Shown piece after piece: positions 21,211 through 32,081 of a stretch of DNA of 64,000 nt. The notes beneath the pieces are model-generated. The model was given only the letters and a program-made list of their open reading frames with translations, was not told the DNA's origin and did not search any database. Both the position numbers and the translations under genes were made by a program. The stretch's first letter is position 1. Each line of letters begins with the position of its first letter. The stretch is from NCBI RefSeq assembly GCF_030052815.1, contig NC_079496.1, forward strand, positions 68,189,652-68,253,651, read 5' to 3'. Source of the DNA: Hevea brasiliensis (lineage: Eukaryota > Streptophyta > Magnoliopsida > Malpighiales > Euphorbiaceae).

Positions 21211-23752
21211 TGTGACACCCCTTACACGGCTACAGTATACCCGAGTAAGCAATGTCCCACGGTGTACCGGCACACTCTATTTTAACTTAATTAATTTTTG
21301 TCATAGTTTTGAATATAGTTTATGAAATATAGTTCATTTAAGCCATTTATTGAAATTACAATTTATTTGAGGTTCCAAAAATTTTAAAGAAAATCCGGCA
21401 GAGTACCGGCTAAAAATGGAGAAAACAGTTTTTCGGAACCTGTGAAAAACACTTCCAATATTCATGTCTCATCATCTCAAACTCCAATATCAAAATCTCA
21501 ACAACATTTCTCAATTTCAGTTCTCAATCATCCATCACATGTGATAATCAAGTATAAATCACAATTATATATATTTACTTTTCCATTCACAAATACAATT
21601 TTCATAATTTACATGAACATCAAAATATATTACATAATTCTAAATACATATGAGAAAATAAAAATTTAGTTACAAAATGACAAAATGACACCTAGTGCCC
21701 TACCAATGCACTGCAGAAGTTGAGGTGACACGGACACTGTGCAGAACTGCAGGATGGACTCACCCGATGCGTGGTCTCTTGGGCTCACGATCTGTATCTC
21801 CAGAACCTACGCGTGGCAAAAGCAACGCGCTAAGCAATAATGCTTAGTGGTGCAATAATAAAATAAAAGAAAATAGCAGAAAATAAATATGTAGTGAATG
21901 TATATGTTTTATTTGTTTTGAATTTGTATATCATTAACTTTGTCCACTTTCATTCATTTGTTTGCCCAAGTAACCTACACTAGATGACCGGACTGGATAA
22001 ACGGGTAAACTGGCACTGGGTATCAAGTACCTCGGGCCGTCACACCATCGGTCACATATGCATCTCCCGGTGTGCAATGAGCGGCTAACAATCTGTGATA
22101 ACATCAGGCACAAGGCCAAATCTCAATACAAGGTCAGAATGGCTAAAAGCCATAAAATCACAGAATGGCATATTGCCATGTGCAGTACTGCTAACTGAAC
22201 CCTATTGGCATGCCAAACTATCCAAACCAATCTTGTTAGGTATACTAGGGCATTTGAAACTTTTAAATTCTTCAATTTGTGAATTTCAAGTTTTGGTATC
22301 ACTATTCACCTCATTGGTCAACAAAAATGTTGACTTTTAGGTAGAAAATAGGTACATTGGTTTTGGCACTCCCAACATACCACATTTTGTATTTAAAACT
22401 TGTTGGCATTAAGCATTAATACCATTTCTAAGCATTAAACCAAAGGAGCAGAATTTTCAGATTTTGTACCATAACTTTATTGTTCTATTAGGGACTGTTA
22501 CAGTAGAAATTTAAGAAATTGGTAATCATAAAAGTTTTTCCTTATTTTGTCTAGTTGAATTTCTTTTTTTGAATCACTCCATTTGGAGTTTTGTAGCTCC
22601 AGATATGGTCCAAAAACCACAGCTGGCCGGATTGGAAAAACTGCAAAATTACCAAATCTATAGTACCATGAATAGTGAATGTGACTGCCATTTGGGTTAA
22701 GTTCTGGTCATAATTTGGGGTAGGTTTCTTCATGAAAGTTGTTTTTCTATGTCTTAACTTGTTTCTGTAAAAATTTCAGGTCAATTGACCATATATACAG
22801 TGAGTTATGCCCAAATGAACAGTTACTATTTATTTGGTCATTTCTGCAGGAGCTGTTGCAGGGTATACGGATTGGGGCCAACTTTTGGTCCTCTTGCTTT
22901 GGTCTTTTGGGCATGGTTTCTTCAGCAAAAATGTGCCATTATAAGTCTAGTTTCATGTCCAATTGGCCAAACACAAATTGGACAAACACAGCCAAAGATA
23001 TGACAGTCCAAGTGGGCTGGAATCACAGCCATCCTGCTGCACTCACTAGGCAGCATACTCATTCACTTTGCCATGCTATATTTCTGTCCAAATTATGGTC
23101 AAATTTTCTCAAATGGTCACTAATTGACCATTAGGATGTTCTTTAACAATTTCATAAGCCAAGTTCACATTTTACTCCCAAAACCCTAGCTTCACATTAT
23201 GATTCATACAAGATGCTTTAGTTAGCACACTAATTCATTATCCATGTAGATATATACCTTAAACATCATTTCTAGTCCACTCTAAGTCCATCAAAACAAT
23301 CAAAATCATTCCTTCCTTAAGGCTGCCGAATTCTATGGTGGACATACACATGAGTTTGGTTCATTTATTTCACAATTTCTTACCTATTACAAATCTCTAA
23401 CATGGAATTAATGAGTTTTAAATACATATGTGCACTAACCTTTTGTAGGCAGATTTTTCCCAAGCTCAAAACTTCACTTCTTTTCCTTTTCTTGGCTGCC
23501 AAAAGGTTATGCAAGGTGCAAGGATAAATTTTTGTGAAAGGTGTCTAGGGTTTATAGTGAAATGAAGAGGGAAATGGAGCTTGCTTGAAGCTATCAATGG
23601 AGGTTGGGCTAGGGTATGAATTTCAGCTGGTTTTGGGGAAGGGGATGGCTGCTGGCTTTTTGATTTATTTTGGTCTCAATTTGTCCCTTTTATTTGTTAG
23701 TTAATAGGTTGTTTAAATATGATTGGTTATAGCTTTTAAATGACATCATCAT
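21211..23752 (-). mobile_element. Element A: right (5') LTR, truncated
   Basis: Same start as the left LTR, with about 2% differences in sampled stretches. It breaks off at TGACATCATCAT (about 23752), where the left LTR continues for another 550 bp including the 5S-like segment. The next base begins C integrase sequence. Donor-like GGTTAGTGC lies at 23432-23440 (complement; G of GT at 23439). The 210 bases of presumed leader exon upstream of it (23440-23650) contain no ATG on the element strand. The promoter end of this LTR is gone. Confidence 0.9.
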
Positions 23753-24545
23753 TGGTAGCTATTATTGTAAGTAAACTCAATTAAAGGCAAGTTTATATCC
23801 CAACTGCCCTCAAACTCAATCACACAAGCCCGTAGCATATCCTCCAAGATCTGAATTACCCTCTCAGACTGGCCATCTGTCTCTGGGTGGAATGCCATGC
23901 TGAAGTTCAATCTAGTTCCTAGGGCTCTCTGAAGACTACCCCAGAATCTAGAAGTGAACCTAGGATCTCTGTCAAATACAATGGATACTGGCACTCCATG
24001 CAGTCTCACAATCTTATCAATGTACAACTTAGCTAATCTTTCTAAACTGTAGTCCATTCGAACTGGCAGAAAATGAGCAGACTTGGTCAGTCTGTCAACA
24101 ATGACCCATACTACATCATGACTCTTCTGTGTCCTCAGAAGTCCCATCACAAAATCCATAGTTATTCTCTCCCATTTCCATTCTGGCACTAGTAGTGGAT
24201 GTAATAACCTAGTTGGTACTTGATGCTCTGCCTTCACTTGTTGACAAGTTAGGCATTTAGAAACAAACTCTGCCACATCTCTTTTCATACCCATCCACCA
24301 GTAATGCTCCTTTAACCCTCTATACATTTTTGTACCACTAGGGTGCATGGCAAAAGGAGACTCATGTGCTTCCTTTAAAATGATCTGGCTCAAATCAACA
24401 TCATTACGAACACACATTCTGCCCTGGTGTAGCAATAGACCATCATCTCTTATTAAGAATTCTAGTTTCTTCCTGCTGGACTTCTTCCAATAGCCTCTGA
24501 TAGTTCTGATCATTCTGAGCAGCCATTCTGATCTGATCAATCAAC
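23753..24545 (-). pseudogene. Element C: integrase
   Basis: Long open frame (about 260 codons). It has the HHCC zinc finger ([27 protein letters not shown]), the core with TMDFVMGL (first Asp), [13 protein letters not shown] (second Asp) and [15 protein letters not shown] (Glu), and ends at YNNSYQ where it meets the truncated A LTR. The GPY/F and chromodomain part is deleted. Unlike A it has no insertion after ERVIQ. The frame is better preserved than other pol parts in the window. Confidence 0.93.
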
Positions 24546-25065
24546 ACTGGCTGTACATGCCATGCAACTGATGTCTGCCCCTCACCATTAATCTCTAAGC
24601 TGGCATGTAATGATCTCAACTCATGTACCATAGACAAAGGAGTAACCTGTAGACTTGCCATAGTCTTGTGACTTAAGGCGTCAGCCACAACATTAGCTTT
24701 CCCTGGCTGATAGTCTATTAGACAATCATAGTCTTTTATCAACTCTAACCATCTCCTCTATCTCAAATTCAACTCTTTCTGGATGCCCAAATACTTCAAA
24801 CTCTTATGATCTGTGTAGATATAGCATTTCTCCCCATACAAATAATGTCTCCAGATCTTAAGAGCAAACACAATAACTGCAAGCTCCAAGTCATGTGTCA
24901 GATAATTCCTCTCATGCGATTTCAGCTGGCATGAAGCATAGGCAATAACATTTCGATCTTGTATCAACACACAGCCTAACCCATTGTGAGAAGCATCACT
25001 GTAAACTGTATATTCTTTACCCGGTGTAGGTAAAGTCAGGACTGGAGCCTCAGTCAAACACCTCT
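24443..25065 (-). pseudogene. Element C: RNase H
   Basis: RNase H domain: [29 protein letters not shown] (Asp), THDLELAV (Glu), [10 protein letters not shown] (Asp), then a stop at the NLR-stop-RRW position, and [15 protein letters not shown] frameshift at about 24470 leads into the integrase frame. Element B interrupts it at 25065, between NELKR (continuing at 35877) and CLTEAP. CCTCT (25061-25065) is the left target duplication of B. Confidence 0.92.
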
Positions 25066-28000
25066 TGTCACACCCTACCCCTCTGTAAGGCATAACATGA
25101 TCCCGTAGTATACTTAATGAATTACCAACTCCGTCTACTGATATCCCATTAAATACACTACAAGGGATTTTAAAAACTTTTCTTACTTCTTTTACAGTGG
25201 TGAGCACTATTTACAGGTGTTAAAAACCTTTTTTAAACTGAAGTGATAGAACTAACACATTTGAATTATTTGGAATTTCTGTAAAAATTTTGGCAGAGTG
25301 CCATCTGTATTTTGGATAAAATAGTTCTTCAGAAAACCTGTAAAAAGCACTTCAATATATTTCCAAATCTCAACTCCAACATATTTCTCAACACAACATA
25401 TTTCTCAACTCAAATCCACAGTGATTTTTCAAAGACTGAGACACAAGAAATATAATACAATTTTTACAAGCCAAAATAACTCATAATTATTTTACAACTT
25501 AAATGTACAATTTGAATTTACAACTGCTCAAAACCAAGAAAACTATGTACATATAGTGGTCATACATTACAGTACAAAATGCAAAATGTGGTATACTCAT
25601 TATACCCGATAATCTCTCGCTGGATGTACTAGCAGCCTAGTCTGCTGCCCTGTCTGTCTGTCTACCTGCGACAACAATGAAAAGCTATTGCTGAGACAAT
25701 GTCTCAGTGGTGCACAACATTAACCAAATACAACTTTAAATCATAGTTCATAAATCATATAAATGATGGATACGTAAAACCATAGTTAAATTCAAGACAA
25801 TGAATGTCATAAGGAATTTAACACAATATCACAATAAATTTCAGTAATCAAAACGTAGTTAAATTCAAAAGACAGTGAATGTCAATAAGAATTTAAACTC
25901 CATTTCACAAATTATCAAAGCTCATAATAACACAATTTAGTCAAATAATTTACGAACATAGTGTTGCCAATTCATACACAACTTAAGCCATGACACAATT
26001 TCCGATCAATTCCGCGTTGTACACCACGACAAAGCAATCACAACCCCAATAATCAAAATCAATGAGGAAGGGAGCTAGTTATATAATGAGTACTCATCCG
26101 ATCACCTCAACTGCTAAACCAGAGAGGGAGAAAAATAAACGATCACTACTCCATAAATGGAGAAGGAATGATATGATACTGTCATGCTAAGTGTGAACAC
26201 AAAATCAATTCCAAACATTTTATTCAAATGATTCGTAAGAATCCAATAAATTTCCAAAGTCATAATTTCATTCACAAAATGGCAACACAATTCATAATTA
26301 ACTTCAAATTTTCACAAATCACACTAAATCAATTTTTCCATAGTTTCAAACCATTTACAATGCTTTTCAAGCAATAAGTATCCATTCAAACACATTTCCA
26401 TAATTGAAAACAATAATATACAAATAGTCATAATTTATTTCAATTGAAAAATTCAAAAGAAATAACTGTTGTGCACAAACCTCTGATAACTGTCTCCTGG
26501 TCTTGACTCAGTGTGTCCTTCCCTTTCCCTGAGTCTTTGCTAACTGAGAAACACAATTTGAAGTGTTTCAGTACTTAATTAAACTGTCTCTAACGATAAT
26601 GCTTGATAATTAATTTACTGAATTCTATTATTTGCTTAGTCAACCTAATATGTCGACCCTCGATGCATTCTAGGTGAATTAGGTTTTAAGGTTATCAATA
26701 TGTCACATTCGATAGTCTTTTAGGGTTGGTACATGTTACCAGATTCATTTCCATGTAACTTGCATTTTCTTGCAATTTGCTGAATTCCGGGATACTAGTT
26801 TGACCTAGCCGGACGACCTAGTTCCCTCAGTTTTCAGGTTTCAGTCATAACTACAAGCATGTAGATCTATGTCTTATGGAACGCGGGGCAAAATTTCAGG
26901 TCATTATGAGTTATGTAGACCAAGTTATGGTCATTTTACTATTGCTGGTTAAATTACATCAAAATTGGTCACTTTAGGTCACTTTAGGTTCGGCCAGTTT
27001 TTGGACCCGAACTTGTGCAGGCTGTTTGACTTGCTTATGATCATTTCTGGGCTTTGGTGTCTTCATAAGACTTGTAGATATGGGTCTTAACTATTCATGG
27101 TTAAAATTTCAGGTCAATTGGACCTGTTTTGAGTGAGTTATGGCTAAATACTAACTGCTGCCCAAATGGTCAATTTTCAGGCCTCAATTGCACTTAATCC
27201 GGATTTGGTCATTTTTCAAGCTACCTTGCAGGCAGAATTTTGGCATTCTTTCTTCATGAAAGTTGGCATATTTTGTGCCTAGTTTCACCTCCAATTGATC
27301 TCATACTAATTGGAGCCACATACTTAAAGTTATAGGCCTAAAACTCAAACTGCCTTATTGCATTTCTTCCATACATATTAAGGATCACTCCTAACACTTA
27401 CCAAACTCAACATTCAAGTCAATTCTGGTTGTAACATCACCTAAACATAATTTACAACATATTATAGGTCATTTTGGCAGCTTACAATTACATTCAATGT
27501 GCACCAATAAGTGCAGAATTTATCCAACTCAATTTACAACAATTCAATCACCAATTCATGCTCATTTGCATGTCCAACTTCACACCATCATACATGCACT
27601 CAAACTGCCATAACCACTATCACAATTCAACACCATTATTTCATAAACCAAGCATGAATTCCAGCATTCCTCAAGAGTTAACAAACTGCCACAATGGTAC
27701 ATTTACATTCCATTAATTTCCAAGCTTCAAATTTCAATTCACATTTACATATACTAAGTATACATCACCCAAAAAATTTCCTACACAATATACATTTAAT
27801 CAATTATTTAATTCACCATTTACAAGCAAAAATAAACTGTCTTTAAAGTTTTTCCATGGCTGCCAAAAGTACACTTCCCCATTCAACATCAAACTTCAAA
27901 AATCTCTCCATAAATCAAACACCCATAACATTCTTATTAACTTTAATGAAGCAATAACCCAAAAACACAAACTTACCACTTTAGAAATTCTTCAAAACCT

Positions 28001-28843
28001 CTCCAAAACTTGGTTTTCTTATTGCCTATCTACTGCCCATGGTGTGAGGATTAACTTTAATGAAGGAAAGTGCATGGAAAGTGGCTTAGATCAAGCTTGC
28101 ATGAAGCTTCCACCCATGCGTCCATGGAGGAATTCCATTCTTGGTTTCAGCTGCCCTTTGGAAAGGTTGAAGATGAAGTCTAAATCTGTCTAAATGCATT
28201 ATAAAAGTGTTCCACAATGTGAGTTAGTGGACCACTAACTTTAGGAAATGACTTATTTAATTAAAGTTACCAAATTTACAATTTTGCCTCATTATTTCCA
28301 CTTTTATATTATGTACCATATTTTTATTTTTCATTGCATTTTCAAAGTTTAATATCATTTATTTTTAATGGACATTTATGTCAAAAGACAACTCAGGGTG
28401 TCAAATGACCACAATGCCCCTGTTCGGGTTACATTCCCGATTTTTCGGTAACACCGGGTTTTATCCGTTTTTCGATTTCTCACTTTTCTTTGTACTAATT
28501 ATTTAATTTTTCTTTGATATTTCTAATGATATTTATACTTCAATAAATATATATTTGAGTCCTAAAAATATTTTTCAGGGTTCCCCGCAGTCCAGGGCTA
28601 GTCAATGGTCCACGCCGTGACTTCCCGGTGGGGTCACCCATCGCTAGGGTTCCCGGCTCGCTTAACTTGGTTACATTTCTTTGCTATTATTTTTCCTTTG
28701 CTTTTCTTGTATTTTCTTTTCTTGTATTTCATTATTTTATGTCTCCTCATCAATATCTAAGTGTAGTTCTAGGCATCCTAGCTGTCCGGACAACTCTGAT
28801 CACTGGAACAGTAGAATGCACTACCGAACATAGGGGTGTTACA
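25066..28843 (-). mobile_element. Element B: left (3') LTR
   Basis: LTR of 3.78 kb, TGTCACACCCTACCCC to TAGGGGTGTTACA, flanked by CCTCT. Sampled stretches differ from the right LTR by about 2-3%. Landmarks (complement): hairpin pair 25668-25713 with a perfect CTGAGACA/TGTCTCAG stem; canonical donor-like GTAAGT (27971-27976); 5S-like segment 28618-28670. The frame at 27474-27716 is AT-rich LTR sequence and not considered a gene. Confidence 0.95.
28618..28670 (-). other. 5S-rRNA-like segment in B LTR (best copy)
   Basis: On the element strand: AAGTTAAGCGAGCC, a short spacer, GCGATGGGTGACC and GGGAAGTCA. The blocks AAGTTAAGCG, GATGGGTGACC and GGGAAGTC equal those of plant 5S rRNA, in the right order and orientation, with a shortened spacer in place of the usual box A/IE region. 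It lies about 175 bp from the LTR 5' end. The right LTR carries the same at 35646-35697 with one change in the first block. Confidence 0.7.
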
Positions 28844-29867
28844 ATTTTCCCCCCCTTAAAATAAATTTCGTCCACGAAATTTTACCCAATAGCCGTCTTA
28901 CAATTGTTATACGCTTATTTTCTCCTTTCTGTATGATCGTATAATCTTTTTTTCCTCAAATTCGTATAAGACTTTTAGCAATCTAATACAACGTTTAATT
29001 TGTTTGGATAACACCAATGTCCTTTTACTATTGTGCTATCTAAAATATTCGGTTCATGTTCCTTCTTGAATGACCGTTGAGGTCATGTTAGAATCATTTA
29101 TCAAGTCATTGCTCCTCTGACCATTCTAGTCCATAGTCTCTCTCACATTCGTAACACTTCTTTGTTATATCTGAACCAACTGTTCGAATTTTTTTACTTC
29201 CATAACTCTTTTTATCTGTCAATATTCTATAACTTACTTCCTTTTGTACTGAACTATAACCTTTCGATATTCTAACTTTTGAGTTTTAGATCCCTAAGTA
29301 GGATTTCCAAACTTATTCCTAATAATTAAATTCTATCCTGGCATAACTATACCAAAACAGATGCCGTTGGCAACTATTCTCATCTAGGTGTACTATTGGG
29401 TAGTACGTAGCTCTACACAATAATCTCAAGTTAGTACTGTAATCTGCAGCTTACAGTATAAACATCAAGAACATTGCATAGTTACTACGATACATCCCAA
29501 TAGATAAAACTTTCCTATCTTTTATCCTTTTCGAATTCACTGATATCCGAAACTTATTCTGATTACAATATCCATTAGTAATTACTAACAGTAACATCCT
29601 TACCCTCATTTAGAGCAATTCCATTACTGCATCTTACTTTTACGTCCTCTTGCCTTACATTAAGTAGGCTTGCCAATTAGCTTTATAATTTATGGTGTGT
29701 CAGAAAATACTTTTCTCCTATAAACTCTTCCAAAACTAATTTCACTTATTATCACAATCCTTATCTTAAAGGACTAATCACTAATGCATCGAAATTTATT
29801 CCCCTGTAAAGGAATAACAACATAACATATAATTCTAACACTAACATAAAAGTATTCAGACTCCAGG
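28844..29867 (-). other. Element B: non-coding 3' internal region
   Basis: Between the truncated RT and the 3' LTR. It ends (element sense) with the AAATTTCGTGGACGAAATTT palindrome (28863-28882) and a GGGGGGG-containing polypurine tract (28844-28860). About 29340-29530 is homologous, on the complement, to D1 internal 42270-42430; both contain the AAGCTGCAGATTACAGTA block. I see no coding potential here; small open frames are isolated. Confidence 0.75.
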
Positions 29868-30730
29868 TCAAACAATACATAAACGAAGAGTGCCATTCTT
29901 CTTCTTAATAAACAATACTGGCGCTCCCCATGGTGACACACTAGGGCGGATGAAGCCCTTTTCAAGTAGTTCTTGCAATTGTAATTTTAACTCCTTCAAC
30001 TCTGCTGGTGCCATTCTATATGGTGTTATGGAGATTGGATCCACACCAGGCATAACATTAATTTCAAACTGCACTTCTCTTTCTGGAGGTAATCCTGGCA
30101 ATTCATCAGGAAACACATATGGAAAGTCATATACTGTAGGGATGTCCCTCAATGCTGGACTCCCCACTTGGGTGTCTACCACATGTGCCAAGTATGCTTC
30201 ACACCCCTTTCTAATCATTTTTCTGGCTAGTGTAGCCGAAATGACATTTGATGGCAATAACTGCCTCTCCCCATGTATTACCACATCACTGTACTGAGGG
30301 AGACCAAAAATGACTGTCTTCAGCCTACAGTCAATCATGGCATGATGCCTAGCTAACCAATCCATGCCCAAGATGATATCATAATCTCTGAAGGGCATTT
30401 CAATGAAATCAGATAGAAAAGTGTGTCCTTGGATCACCAAAGGACAATCCCTATACATTCTATTAACCCTGACCTCCTGTCCTAACAGACTTGTTACTAG
30501 CACCTCAAGGTCCATTTTTGTACATGGAACAGCAATGCAAACAATGATGCTTGCACACACATAAGAATGGGAAAAACCCGGATTAAATAACATAAACACA
30601 TCTTGATTAAAAGTTGAGAAGGTACCAGCCATAACATCATATGTCTCGACCTCTTCTCTCTGTCTCAATGCATAGACTCTGACCAGAGCACTGTCTTGCT
30701 CTGAATGTTTCACTATGCCTTGGCTGCCTG
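29868..30730 (-). pseudogene. Element B: protease and RT stub
   Basis: Open frame of 281 codons (29868-30713). It holds the protease region with the active-site segment altered to LFNPGFSHSY (normally D-S/T-G or DPGSTHS), QGHTFLSDFIEMPFRDYDI, ILGMDWLARHHAM, the GLPPERE linker and the RT start up to KKKNGTLRLCI. The frame then leaves RT homology: palm, RNase H and integrase are absent. Substitution of the catalytic Asp by Asn would disable the protease. Confidence 0.9.
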
Positions 30731-31892
30731 CTGGGCTACCTCTACCCCTGCCTCTACCTCTACTAGGTGGTTGTGAACTTCTGGTGATAGGGCTCTGAAC
30801 TGACCCTTCTGCAGTAGTAGGAGGTGGTCCAACTCTGCGACTACTGGTGCAGTCCTTGGCAAAGTGTCCTGTGCCTCCACAGTTATAACAGGCTCCAATA
30901 GCCTTATAGCATATCCTGCCATGATATCTTCCACAAGTTTCACAATGGCGAGAATGGTAGGAATCTCTGGTACTCTGCTGACCAGATAGAGGAGGTTTCT
31001 ATCCTAAATGTCTTCCCCTACTAGACTTCTTGCCACCTCTGTTGTGTTCTCCATGATTCTTCCTCTTTCTAGTAGGACCACTGGAACTCTGTTCTACTTA
31101 TTTTCCCTCTTTCTCTGTCTTCTCTGATTTCTTTTTCTCAGGAGCAGCTTCAGACTCAATTCTTTCCAACTCTAGGGCTTGAGAAACAAGTTCAGAGAAG
31201 TTAGAGTGTTTGAATCCGACTACTTGTAATCTGATACTGGGCTTCAAGCCAGTTTCAAACCTCTTGCATCTCTCCCTGCTGGTAGAAAGTAAACTCACTG
31301 CATTGTGGCTTAGACGGGAAAATTCCCTTTCATACTCAGCCACTGATCTGCTCCCCTGTTTAAGACTTAGGAATTCTTGTAACTTCTGGTCTACATAAGC
31401 ATCAGGGACATACTTTTGTCTGAATTCCCTGAGAAAGTCATTCCATGTTAGCACTGCAGGTTCTACCAGACTGTGGGGAATGGTTTTCCACCATTCATAA
31501 GCATCCCCCTGTAACAAAGATACTGAGTATTCAAATCTGAGCTCCTCTGTGCAATGTAGTTTCTTGAATACCCTATCCATCCTTTCTAACCACTGTTCAG
31601 CCTCCAGAGGATCTACTGTCCCCTCGAACTCTGTAGCCCCATATTTCATCAATTTGTCATACTGCCTTGCAGAAGACTGTGGTTGTACCACTGGTGTCTG
31701 TATTGGGACTGGAGTAGGCACATTACCAGCCATTTGTTAGAACATTGCAGCCATCTGCTGAGCGAACTGAGCAGGAAACTGCGGTACTGCGGGAGCTGGT
31801 GCTGCTAAACCACTGACATAGTGTAGCCCTGGGGCATCCCCTTGCACCTCAGCCTCAATAGATTGATCGACTGAACGATCACCCTCTTCCAT
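30731..31892 (-). pseudogene. Element B: gag
   Basis: Start ATG at 31890-31892. An in-frame TAA at about 31737 splits the N-terminus from the main open part (31098-31733), which holds the gag core: DPLEAEQWLERMDRVFKKLHC, LLQGDAYEWWKTIPHSLVEP, and FLREFRQKYVPDAYV through SVAEYEREFS. After a stop at 31098, homology continues through a basic region and a CCHC zinc knuckle (about 30850-30950) in a broken frame. The normal gag order is kept. Confidence 0.9.
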
Positions 31893-32081
31893 AGTAAATT
31901 CGAGGATCTTAGACCTCCTGAATAATTAACACAAGGAGATTTCCTCCTGTTAATGCATATTTATAATGTAATGTACTGTATGTATCAAACAATGATATTG
32001 AGCAGTTGTACAATGAAGAAAGAATATTCAAATAACATGTGAAAATAGAATTTAAAAACTAGCTCTGATACCACTAAAACA
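31893..32081 (-). promoter_or_regulatory. Element B: leader, acceptor-like site and PBS
   Basis: GCTCTGATACCA (32062-32073) is the tRNA-Met PBS (complement), 8 nt from the LTR. On the element strand TTAATTATTCAG/GAGG (intron end about 31918) is a splice-acceptor-like site 26 nt before the gag ATG. Equivalents are in E (58264), C (37630) and I (63007). Confidence 0.8.

Noticed and set aside
27474..27716. 80-codon + strand frame in B LTR
   Set aside because: Antisense, Asn/His/Ser-rich from AT-rich sequence, broken in the other B LTR.
28618..28670. A true 5S rRNA gene
   Set aside because: Only three blocks match; the spacer is too short, the 5' half of 5S is absent and it lies inside an LTR. 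Reported as a 5S-like segment instead.
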